A stretch of 64,000 nt of DNA, from the NCBI GenBank assembly GCA_034440635.1, contig JAOTON010000896.1, positions 2,115,001 to 2,179,000 of the forward strand, written 5' to 3'. Positions 48,185 through 57,937 of the stretch are shown piece after piece. The notes under the pieces are model-generated. The model saw only the letters and a program-made list of their open reading frames with translations. It did not search any database and was not told where the DNA came from. The DNA comes from Lepas anatifera. Lineage: Eukaryota; Arthropoda; Thecostraca; Lepadidae. Numbering within the stretch: position 1 is the stretch's first letter; every line of letters begins with the position of its first letter. The position numbers were made by a program, and so were the translations under genes.

Positions 48185-50158
48185 GTGAGCGATGAAGAGG
48201 GTTTAAGGCTATTCTCTAACTCAATCAGCCGAGCTACTGCAATTTCAAATGTTCATGTTCTGATTGGGGGTGATATGAACTTCCCCGGTTGGGACTGGAG
48301 AACGATGTCACTGAAGCCCAATGCCGTACATCCGCGATTACGCAATGACTTTGTGGACATATTAAGCGATAACGGACTCGAGCAGCTTGTCCTGTCACCA
48401 ACAAGACGAAATAACATCCTGGACCTGATGATAACAAACTGCCCTCAACTCATCTCAAGAGTAGAGGTCATTCCGGGATTATCTGACCATGATGCTGTTT
48501 ACTGCGAGTTTTCCATCAATCCAAAAAACCGCAAACAAACACCAAGACTAATCCCACTTCACAAGAAGGCAAATTGGACCGGTCTTAAAGGCGCATGTAA
48601 TGATATCATTCCCAGGATGCGTTCTATGAGACATGCGGCCACTACTGAAGAACTGTGGACTTTTTTCAAAGACTCATTATCGGACGCCATCGCCAAATTC
48701 ATTCCACACAAAGTAGCTTGTTCAAAGGAAAGTAAACCATGGATAAATCCTTCTCTTCGGCGCCTAATCAACCGTAAAAACCGTCTTTTCAAGAAGATGC
48801 GCAAAACAGGAAATGAAGACACGAAAACAGAGTATGTACAATTGCGGGGAGAAGTTCAACGACAACTGAGGCGTGCTTATTGGCACTACCTGAACTCTAT
48901 CTTCGAAGGTATCGACCCAGAACAAAGAACCAAAGATAAACGATTTTGGACATACATCAAACATCTTAAGTCATCAAATGTTGGTGTTGCACCATTAAAA
49001 GAAAACGGTCACCTGATATCCGACCCCAAAAGACAGGCTCAAATACTAAATAGCCAATTTCAATCTGTTTTCAGCGAAGGCAGAGGCTACAACCAAGACG
49101 AGTTCAACAACAAATGTGCTATGCCTCCTCACAATAGTCCAGTCCTTGAAGACATAACCATCACCGTACAGGGAGTGCGGAAGCTGCTTACCAACCTTGA
49201 CCCAAACAAAGCTTCTGGTCCGGATAATCTGAGCACTCGAGTACTGAAAGAACTTTCTGACGTGGTGGCACCGATTCTTACCATGATTTTTAGATCTTCT
49301 CTGGAATCTGGTATGGTCCCTGCTGACTGGAAGACCGCACTGGTGACGCCGGTGTTCAAAAAGGGCCAACGAAACGATCCAGCCAACTACCGTCCAGTGT
49401 CACTCACCAGTATGTGCTGCAAGACACTGGAACATATACTTACCAGCACCATCATGAACCACTTGGAAAATAACGAAATCATGAGCAGCCAACAACATGG
49501 ACTCCGTAAGAAGAGGTCTTGTGAAACACAACTTCTAGGATTCACAAATGAGCTCATTGAAAATACTTCTCGAGGGCAACAGACTGACATCCTCATCATG
49601 GACTTCGCCAAGGCTTTCGACAAGGTCAATCATAGCCTGCTTATCCACAAGCTTCGGCAGTATGGCGTCGTTGGAAAAATCAACCAATGGATTTTAGACT
49701 TTCTGACAAGCAGAAGACAGGCAGTGGTTGTCAATGGTGTCAAGTCCGGGTTCATTGATGTCAAGTCTGGTGTGCCACAGGGAAGTGTCCTCGGCCCGTG
49801 CCTATTCCTCGTGTATATTAATGATCTCCCGAACAACCTGAGGACACGATCAAGACTATTTGCTGACGACACTGCAATCTACACTGCAGTGGATAGCATG
49901 TCTGACCAGTTAGCACTGCAACAAGACTTGAACGCGCTGGCATCGTGGGAACGCAAGTGGGACATGCAATTTCACCCGCAGAAGTGTGTCTCACTTCCAG
50001 TAACCAGATGCAGGGAACCCTTGCCGTATCAATACGTACTACACAGCCACACATTGGATACAGTGAGGAGTGCTAAGTACCTCGGTATCACCATAAAAAA
50101 GACATCGGCTGGAGCGACCACATTGAAAACGTTTGTTCCAAAGCAAACAGAGCTCTAG
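48185..50158 (+). pseudogene. CR1-like ORF, part 2: endonuclease end and reverse transcriptase
   Basis: Same frame as part 1. The endonuclease continues with LIGGDMNFPGWDW (metal/active-site Asp-Asn) and LSDHDAVYCEF (catalytic Asp-His). A Lys/Arg-rich linker follows. The reverse transcriptase then shows ANYRPVSLTSMCCKTLE, MDFAKAFDKVNHSLL (motif A Asp), SGVPQGSVLGPCLFLVYIND (motif B) and SRLFADDTAIY (motif C, catalytic Asp pair). All catalytic residues I can check are intact. After YLGITIKK at about 50090-50100 the frame is wrong because of a one-base change in an A6 run. It ends at a TAG at 50156-50158. ATG 48185 is only the first Met after the stop, not a true start. Confidence 0.93.
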
Positions 50159-50673
50159 GATTCTTGAAGAGAAATCTGAAAATAAAGTCATTGAAAATCA
50201 AGGATACTGCATATAAAGCCTATGTGCGTCCTATCCTCGAATATGCAAGTACCATCTGGGATCCGCACCAGCAACAACACATCAACAGGATTGAATCAGT
50301 TCAACGGAGGGCAGCGCGCTTCGTTGTGAGGGACTTTCGAAGAACATCAAGTGTAACAGATATCATGAAGCGACTCGAATGGAGATCTCTCGAGGAAAGA
50401 CGAAGAGTAGCCCAGCTAACCATGCTTTACAAGATACTACATGAGACGGTAGCCGTGGAAGACATCAAAGTCAAACTGACGCCACTACCAGAAAGACAGC
50501 GACGAGGACATGGTCAACAATTTTTGATACCACGATGCAGGACCGAATACCACCTCAACTCGTTTCTTCCAAAAACAATCAGCGACTGGAATGCTCTGCC
50601 TGAAGAAACTGTCCAAGCAGTGTCGGTAAACTCGTTTATTAATATGTTGTGTAAACCTGATAATCTTTCATAG
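50101..50673 (+). pseudogene. CR1-like ORF, part 3: C-terminal segment
   Basis: Continues the reverse-transcriptase frame after the shift in the 50095-50100 A run. SKANRALGFLKRNL is followed by the conserved tail AYVRPILEYASTIWDPHQQ, INRIESVQRRAARFV and FLPKTISDWNALPEE. This is the usual end of CR1/L2/Jockey-type ORF2 proteins. The frame ends at the stop directly after 50673. Confidence 0.92.
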
Positions 50674-50745
50674 GCTCACCGTAAATTTGTATTGTAATTG
50701 TTGTAATTGTAATTGTTAAGTGAAATTGTTAAGTGTAATTGTAAA

Positions 50746-51192
50746 TTTGTTGCTAAAACGTGGAATGTGATTTGTACGCTAAAGACGCCCGAATTGGCAA
50801 AATAATCAGCAACATGATTGTGGCCAATAAATGGTAGACGTTGATATCAGCATGGGAGAATTGCTATTGTGCGTGAAATTTCGGAGGTGTTAAGAGAATT
50901 TCGGTAGCCATGTGATTGAATGCTGAAATAGATCATGCCATAGGCATGTGTGATTTGTGACATAAATGGGTTCTACTAGAATAAAAGAAAACCGTTTCAA
51001 CGTGTCCAAGTACTCTCTTGATAAATTGATAACTTTTTTCGTTTATTGGCTGTAATTTGCGCGTTTAATGATCATGTGCGGTGTTAAGATCGAAGTGAGA
51101 AGACCATTCAGATTGATAAAACGAGTATATTTTGTCACTGTCCATTCACTTATACCATCAACCATCGCCTTCAGGTCAAGTTCAGGACTCAT
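50746..51192. other. no recognisable gene
   Basis: AT-rich flank between the LINE tail and the next TTAA element. No supported feature. Confidence 0.4.
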
Positions 51193-52044
51193 TTAACACG
51201 CGCATTGACGGGGGTCTGAGCCACCTTCGCATTGACGGGGGGGCGGGTACCCGCCCCCTAAGATCTCGAGAACCACGGTAGGTAGCAAAAAACGGTAAAC
51301 GGCGTTAGGCTGCCCATCCACTTCTCCATCGAAAACATTTGGACCATTTTTTTGTCAGGTCACATTTAAGGTAACGAGAGGTCAAAACATGCCCGTCATA
51401 GGTATAACATGTAAATTCAGTCTTTCGGCCATTACATCTGAACAAGTAAAGATAGAGCAAAATGACTTAAACTGTATGAATCCTCTTAGCAAGCCAAATC
51501 GAATGATATATAATTTGACCTTGCTAGGTCAAATCAAGGATTTGACCTGACCTGAGGTCAGGTCAGGGTCAAATTATATAAAATGCATATCCATATCATT
51601 AGAACTGCAAAGCCCAGGCGAGTCTAATGCAGCTAAAATAAATGCTCTATCACCATCCGTTACTGAGTTATTCCGTAAAAACCATTTTTCCCATGTATTT
51701 CCAATGGAGAGGTCATGCCTCGTACCTGACCTTAGGTAATCGATATCAAAAATACCGGAACATATCTTAGAGAACTTGGTGGGGCCATTATCTAATATGA
51801 GTTTCAATCGGATAAGTTCACCCTGCTCCGACTTATGCTATCTTAAACTTTTTTGAAGTCGGGTCACTTGACCTGTACTGGTGACCTGACCTGAGATGAC
51901 CTAACCTTAAAATTTTTAAAGAAGTTGTAAAAATGATGAGGGAAAAGGTATACCAAGTATGGCGGCGCTACGCGCCGCCGTTTTTCTACTATCTCCGAAA
52001 AACCCGAGGGGGCGGGTACCCGCCCCCGTCAATGCGCGTGTTAA
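51193..52044 (+). mobile_element. TTAA-flanked non-autonomous element, full copy (subfamily B)
   Basis: An 852-bp element with TTAA at 51193-51196 and 52041-52044. The outer left end and inverted right end are identical for TTAACACGCGCATTGACGGG. A second left head (CTTCGCATTGACGGGGG) lies 27 bp inside. Both ends carry the palindrome GGGCGGGTACCCGCCC. The right subterminal GGCGCGTAGCGCC and the body match 8379-8757 and part of 45303-46507. AGGTCA/TGACCT words are dense, for example TGACCTGACCTGAGGTCAGG near 51545. No transposase. Confidence 0.93.
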
Positions 52045-53450
52045 GAGAAGAGGTGAGCGTGCACTGTGCATGCCCAAATCGAGACACAGCCGCCCTCCCG
52101 ATGGACAGACCGCGCAGAAATACGTCCTCGTCGCGTTTGATTTCGCGCACGCGTACGACGTAGTGGACCACCACCTGCTACGCGTTCGCCTGCTGTAGAT
52201 GGGGCTGTCAAATTGCACGGTGGCCTGGATTTGGCAGTGACTCCGGGACCGAAGAGTCCAGGTGGAACTAAATGGTGTGCTTTCCAGTGAGCGCATTTTC
52301 CGAACTGGCCTGCCGTAAGGAAGTGTCTTATCGCCAGTTTTATTTTGTATGGGCGGCTCGGCTGGTAGACGCACTCTGCGCGGTTCCCGGATGCTCCCCT
52401 ACATGTACGCCGATGATACGGCGGCTCTCTGCACGGGCAACAACATCCAAGTCGCCAAGGACCGGGCGCAATAAAGCTGCTGCTGGCACCCTCATGAAGT
52501 GGACCCGACAGCACAAAATGGTGGTATCAGGAGCCAAGATCCAAGTACTGGTGATGTCCCAGTAGGCCAGAGACGCCGATCCCTTCAATTTTAAGGTCGA
52601 CGGGAAGTCTGTCACTGCTGGAGACACCCTACAGCTACTTGGCGTCACCATCAATCGGCTCCTCCATTTCGGTCCACACTGTAAGAGACTGTGGGAGAAG
52701 GTCCACCCCGCATCTCCCACCTACGTCAACTGTCCGGCTACAACTGGGGGCTGCACGAACAGCACCTCCGAACCGTCGCTAATGGCTACGTGAGAGGAGC
52801 GATGGAGTAAGCGGCCGCAGCGTGGCTCCACGCCACACCGCCATTTCATGTCGAGCTGCTGGAACGCAAAATGAGAGCGTCGGCGCGTATCATCACAGGA
52901 TGCACCCACTCCACTCCCAGCCGAGTTAAGACTCGCCGCGTAGCGGCCAGAAGGAGGGTACTCGCGACCCGACTGCTGGTGAAATTCCATACCCTGCCGC
53001 CTGAAGACCCTCTGTGAAGACGTGCGGAGGCGACAGCGCCCTCTCGACTCTCCTCGGTGACCGCGTGGCGGCAGGTGGGCAAAGACATTTGGGATCAAGC
53101 AGGCATCTCCCTCCCCATCGAGTCTTTCCTTCCTCGACGTCTTCCACTGTGGGTATCAGGAGAGTGAGTCACATTTCAACTAGACGTGGGCCCACTGACA
53201 TCAGGAGCGCCACCTGTCCGGAAGAAGCGAGTAGCTCTCCCCCACCTCGCTTCCCTGACTCAATGTGCCAAATGGGTGTGGACCGACGGGTCAGTGCACG
53301 GAGGGGTCACGAGCGGGGGAGCTGGGTCTTCATCGAGTCACCAGACGGAGCCCAGCATAAGCTCAGGCGACCAGCAGGCTCGCTCTGCTCGAGTTTTCAG
53401 GCTGAGATGGTAGCCATCCAAACTGCCTGTGTCTTCCTACTGGACTAATC
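52045..53450 (+). pseudogene. decayed RNase H-bearing LINE fragment
   Basis: In shifting plus-strand frames I read RT motifs VAFDFAHAYDVVDHHLLRV (motif A, 52126-52185), GSVLSPVLF (motif B, about 52320-52350) and YMYADDTAALC (motif C, about 52400-52435). An AWLHATPPFHVELLERKMRA tail and an RNase H-like KWVWTDGSVHGG (about 53270-53305) with AEMVAIQTACVFLLD (53400-53447) follow. There are stops and frameshifts throughout. The order RT then RNase H matches I-type LINEs, but motif details differ from the LINE at 27846-29622, so it is a separate family. The left edge coincides with the end of the TTAA element at 52044; the upstream part of this LINE is not identifiable left of 51193. Confidence 0.85.
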
Positions 53451-54520
53451 AGTGCACACAGAAGATCCAGTCATCTTCAGCATGGCCTGCCAAGGTGACA
53501 GCGCATTATAGAAATAAAATGGCTTCAATGTCTGCAGATAAGACAGCGAATCGGTAAAAACCGCAAACTTCCTCACCATCAGCTTAGACACCTGGTCCAA
53601 ACAGCAAAAAAAAATGGAGTACAGCTCTGAAGTAAAAATGGATCCTTCGTAAGGCAAACTAGAAAACTTCTCAACATCGTCACCAACAAATGCACGCCCT
53701 GTGCCATTGTCACTTTCTTTTGCAACCGTCTATATAGAAACAGACATGGTTTTCGAACGGCTCCGCAAGCAAGCTCATAAAATACTGTCGCGTCGGTTCA
53801 GCAGGCAAATTTTTGCTTTGTTGGCGTAGGTTGTGTTCGTGTTAACTGTCAAGATGAGCTATGGTTCAATAACAGCTGCTTCATGTGGTTCGACGAGATT
53901 GCTGTCGATACCAGCCTGTGCCAGCCAGGCACAGACTCTCACTCCCTGGTGACGGGTTGCAAAACGCGAGCCACTGTCTATCTGACTGAGGTAGGCGTCG
54001 CCAAAAAAATGTTTGGTATGTGGGACGAATTGGTGACTTATTTCAAAGGGAACGTGGCACCTTGGTAAAATCCTGGAATTTTGTGTAATTAGGCCTACTT
54101 TTGGCCGAAAATAATCAAACCACTCATGATTTCTCTGAAAAATGTACAACAAGCCCAATGCTTTTATTTTTTAAATACTCCTCTAGAAAAATGAATAAAT
54201 ATCTGCCTCTGGATGATGTCATGATCTGGCAACCACTACCATACTCGAAACACTTCAAGGGCTTCGATTGGCTGATGCTCATAGTGATGTCAGCATATGT
54301 CGTCACACCAGCAGCTCACAACAATGGCCGCCTGGCGAGAGGTACATGAGAGATACATTTCGGGTAGGTTTTAGTTTTTTCTACGGAAAAATCGAGTTCC
54401 AAGACAAATGATATATAGAGCACCTGGTTTTCCGAATTACTTTACAACTTGGCTATCACAGTTAAAATCACGTTCTAAAGGTGCCACATTCCTTTTAATG
54501 GCTTAATGCAAAGCGAGTAT
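53451..54520. other. no recognisable gene
   Basis: No supported feature; short open frames only. Confidence 0.4.
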
Positions 54521-54814
54521 CTTACTGCGCATTTGTAGCGGTATTTCACTAATTTCCACTAGCATGCTTATTATGGGTGAAGCTTGGAACGCTCCTGTTA
54601 CTATTCTGATGCGAGATGACGGACATATCGATAATCTTTTTCGCGGACTAAGGAGTGGCCTCATACGCAACCCCGGTCTGCGACCTGGGATAACCCCCCA
54701 CCGGCGCAGGAGAGCCGCATGACAATGTGCTAAAATCATCCATATTTCATTCTCAATGTATCTCTTCATAAGCCTGTAGGTCAGTGCCATCATTCTTTTC
54801 TTTGAAATAAATAG

Positions 54815-54899
54815 TAAATATCCCGCAGTCAACCCCGGATTCGACCCGCGCAACCCTCATCACGAGACAGGACCTCTAACCACTAGACCACTGCGCCAC
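54815..54899 (-). repeat. tRNA-like SINE head (second type)
   Basis: The minus strand reads GTGGCGCAGTGGTCTAGTGG (A box TGGCGCAGTGG), TTAGAGGTCC, and then a B box-like GGTCGAATCC at about 54837-54846. The head differs from the 44-kb SINE. A body probably continues leftward toward about 54520, but I cannot define its end. A tRNA pseudogene is the alternative. Confidence 0.65.
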
Positions 54900-55795
54900 A
54901 CTGTACCGACTCCCACTAACCCTACACCCGTGACCCGTCAGGAGGTCACTGGCCGGTATCACGCAATCAAAACGATGCCGTGATCGTGGCGCCGGGTGTT
55001 GTGTTCGTACAGAAAAGGCATGGTATAAAGCTGCTTCTAGAAGACGAACCAAACATTAGATTCGCCTAGAATCACCTGTATCGGCGACCCAGGACCCTAA
55101 GCTAGCTTTATGCCAAATTGCATCCACTTCCATTCATTTTGAGGACTTGAAACCATGGTGAGAAGCAAACATGTTCCGAGAAATTTAGCTCATTGAAATA
55201 CCCTTTCGGACGAATTACTCGAAAGCCGTTGGAGGTAAGTGGGTAGTGTAAATGAATTGAATGACTGCAATTAATTTTCCTATTCAGCCATGTCAATTCT
55301 GAGCTTGTGAATGACATGTGCTCTGAACTGAAAAGCTGCAAATAAAAGGTTTTCTACTAAAATTATATTTATACATATAAGACAATGAATTTTATTATCA
55401 CGATATCCATCTCAGAATATTATCAGGCGGAAGTAATGTTCTTTCATTATTTGAAATGAAAAGTCAAATCGGCGCATTAAATCGCGAGAGATTAAGATTT
55501 AAATGAAATGAGCAAAAATGTAGTCCTCCGGCAAAATGGGGAAAACTAGGTCAGAATTTTACGTTTTCCACTGGAAACTATGCCTAAGCACAAGAAAATT
55601 GACGTAGCTGCCTCCACGTGGCTGTCTTTAAACTAACTGAAGCGAGCCTTCTGACATTTTGAGCTTACAAGTCGGCTGTCAAATTTCAATATCTTTTTTG
55701 ATTGTACTAGAAATACTGCGTTTTGGCGTAATAAATATTGTCGGACCAGTTCGAACTTTTTTTCTTAGGTGGCCTTGTTGCTTATTCAAAAGGAA
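54900..55795. other. no recognisable gene
   Basis: AT-rich DNA. No supported feature before the inverted-repeat arm. Confidence 0.4.
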
Positions 55796-56408
55796 GGGCA
55801 TTCCAGGACAGATCGACCAAGGCTTGACACCACCATATCTAGAAAAAATCTAAAGCTTTGTCTCCGGTTACTTTTGGGCCAGAAACACGCCTGTGAGAAT
55901 CTTAGCCCCTCCGATCAACAGTGACCGAGTTATAGCCCGAGGCATTTTCGGGAGGTCACCCTGTAGACTCATCTTTGATGCTTCATAACTCAAAAACGCA
56001 TAGCCTGATTAGCAAGTTTTGTATATCTTTGAACTTGTCTTGAACTATACTTTATTTTAAAAAAGAAAATTTCAAAATTTGAAATTTTTTTACTTTTAAT
56101 TTGTTTGACCTTTTCTTTTTGACCTAGCTTGACCTTTTCCCAGTTGAAATTACCATTTTAGACACCTCAAAAATTTTGATCAATAAAATATCTTTCGATA
56201 GAAAAAATATAAAAAAATGCGTTCCTGCTATAAGCTCCAAATATTTAGCACCTAAGGTAGGTATATAGACGGTTTTTGACCACTGCAGTAGTACAGCCTT
56301 ATGTTTAACGCCGCAAACATAGTGATTGTTTTTGTAATCGGTTGCTGGCAATCATATTGCTTTGTCTTTACGAAATTTTCATCGTGCAAATGTCAGAATT
56401 TATGACAA
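55796..56408 (+). repeat. left outer arm of giant palindrome
   Basis: Reverse complement of 60638-61258 over its whole length, with substitutions and small indels. Shared landmarks: GGCATTCCAGGAC, GACACCACCAT, GAGGCATTTTCGGGAGGTCACC, AACGCATAGCCTGATTA, CAGTTGAAATTACCATTTTA and CACCTAAGGTAGGTAT. The inner 17 bp (GTCAGAATTTATGACAA) are a perfect complement to the right arm. Contains GACCTAGCTTGACC-type words but no coding capacity. Confidence 0.93.
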
Positions 56409-57150
56409 TTAACACGTGCCCACCCGAGGGGGTGGGCAACCGGCCTCCTCAGGTCTCTACAGGTAGTAAAAAAACACCTTAACGCAGCGCCACCGTACGC
56501 CATCTATCTCTAACACAACATATTACAACTTCTGGAAAAATTTTAGGTCTGGGTCATACCAGGTTAAACCACCAAACCAGGTCAAGAGACCTAACCTCGA
56601 AAAAACTTTGGGAAGTGCATCAATAATATCAAATTTAGCCTATCGTGGTTTGATTCACATTACATAGTAAGGTCGCCCAGCAAGATAATTTTTCGTAGCA
56701 GGATTTCTATGTCAATAACCGGGAGCAGGGTCAACCTCATGGTCTTTCCATTAGAAATGCATGGGGCAATTGGTAAATTTTTATAACTTGAGAAAATTGA
56801 GAATTGTCGAGAATTGCGATGGAGGTTTTGTTTTTACGTTGTCGTGTCTGGCTTGCCACTGCAGTTTAATTAATATTCTTTTTACCATACAGACCTAAGC
56901 CTGGCTCTAGGTCCAGAGCTGCAAAAAGTCGGGCTCTCGGGTCATAAAGTGCCCGACAGATTTTAGGGCACGGTATGGTCTTGCGACAGATCTTACAATC
57001 TGTGAGAAAAAAATCTTGAAAGGAAGCAGAAAATATTTTTTGTTCTAAAAAACTCAATATTAGAATTGTCACCTCTTTCACTCAACAAGTTTTTCATGAA
57101 TTTGCACCTCTCCCATATAAGCCAGTGTGCGGCAAGAACCGATGGAAAAT

Positions 57151-57270
57151 CGAGGGACTTATGAATCGAGGGACCTTTGAATAGAGGGCCTTATGCACAG
57201 AGGGTCTTTTCGAGGGACTTATGAATCGAGGAACCTTTGAATAGAGGGCCTTATGCACAGAGGGCCTTTT
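57151..57270. repeat. 60-bp direct tandem duplication
   Basis: 57151-57210 and 57211-57270 are near-identical 60-bp copies (two visible differences), starting CGAGGGACTTATGAATCGAG. Being a multiple of three, it keeps a minus-strand frame open (57312-57094) with a duplicated 20-residue stretch, but that frame has no recognisable domain. Confidence 0.95.
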
Positions 57271-57312
57271 AAACGTCACCCAGAAAATCCTCTGCTGGAA
57301 AAATTCCTTCAC

Positions 57313-57370
57313 CGGCCTGTCGGGCCCGATTTGTATTCCATAGCACGCGACAGCTTGGCCCGACAGGCCG
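57313..57370. repeat. perfect 14-bp inverted repeat
   Basis: CGGCCTGTCGGGCC (57313-57326) is the reverse complement of 57357-57370, with a 30-nt loop. It lies beside another hairpin inside the 4.2-kb element. Confidence 0.9.
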
Positions 57371-57442
57371 CCGTAAAGGTAAAGGCGACAGGCAAAACTG
57401 TTTTTTTCCTTCGTTTCCTTCGTTTGGAAGTATGCTCAACGC

Positions 57443-57480
57443 TGCCGCAAGGGCGCTGTTTGAACAGCGCCCTTGCGGCA
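57443..57480. repeat. 38-bp near-perfect palindrome
   Basis: TGCCGCAAGGGCGCTGTT (57443-57460), two spacer bases TG, then the exact reverse complement at 57463-57480. The GC-rich 18-bp arms should extrude readily. It resembles the inner break of a fold-back or hairpin-joined end. Confidence 0.97.
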
Positions 57481-57550
57481 AAGCCGGTGTAAAAGGTATC
57501 TTTGGTTTGAAGAAAAGCAGCCCTGCGGTTTGGTGTGTTGCCTTGTGGAT

Positions 57551-57937
57551 ATGGCGGAGGCCAAGGCCCTAGAATCCCGTGTGGTGTGGTGGAGGCAATA
57601 CGTTGCAAGGTTGTGTTTTTGATTATTTTTCTCTTGCATTACTTTGGCATACATCTTGAGTAAACTGGTTGAGCCTGGATTTCATCGTCCATAGTTTAAG
57701 GGCTGATAAATGGCTCCGATTAAGCTGAAGCCCCTTCCACCGTCCCGTGTCAAGCTTAAATGTGGATTTGAGGGATGTGGGTATTTTGGCGAGAAACGTT
57801 TTTTAAGGAGCATCAGCGAATCAAGCATTCTGGGCTGCCCTGCAAGTTCAGGAACAGTGGTTTTGGCCAAGGAGGTCGTTTTGAAGCATGGATCAAACAG
57901 CGGGCAGATCAGAACAGTGTGGGGAGAAAACAAAGAA
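57551..57937 (+). other. gene-like segments inside the 4.2-kb element
   Basis: Two short plus-strand frames look more gene-like than their surroundings. 57551-57619 starts ATGGCGGAGGCC and reads MAEAKALESRVVWWRQYVA. 57710-57937 starts ATG and reads 76 codons including KLKCGFEGCGYFGEKRF (a Cys-x4-Cys pair). It ends exactly at a good splice-donor-like GAA|GTAAGTG. On the minus strand about 58212-58160 ends at a donor-like GAAG|GTATGC. I recognise no family. They may be captured host exons or remnants of an element-encoded gene; function unknown. Confidence 0.35.

Larger units (their letters stand above)
47222..50745 (+). mobile_element. near-complete CR1-like non-LTR retrotransposon (LINE)
   Basis: Carries, in order, a hydrophobic N-terminus with an NPGP (2A-like) motif, a PHD-type finger, an APE-type endonuclease, a reverse transcriptase and the LINE C-terminal segment. 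The coding region is broken only by one in-frame stop (48170-48172), one frame change near 50095-50100 and a stop at 50156-50158. After the stop near 50674, the 3' end is a short TTGTAA/AATTGTTAAGT-rich tail (about 50685-50745) instead of poly-A, as is common in CR1-like elements. It is the best-preserved mobile element in the window, so probably among the youngest. Confidence 0.92.

Noticed and set aside
48234..50054. Minus-strand open frames opposite the CR1-like LINE
   Set aside because: Shadows of the plus-strand coding sequence.
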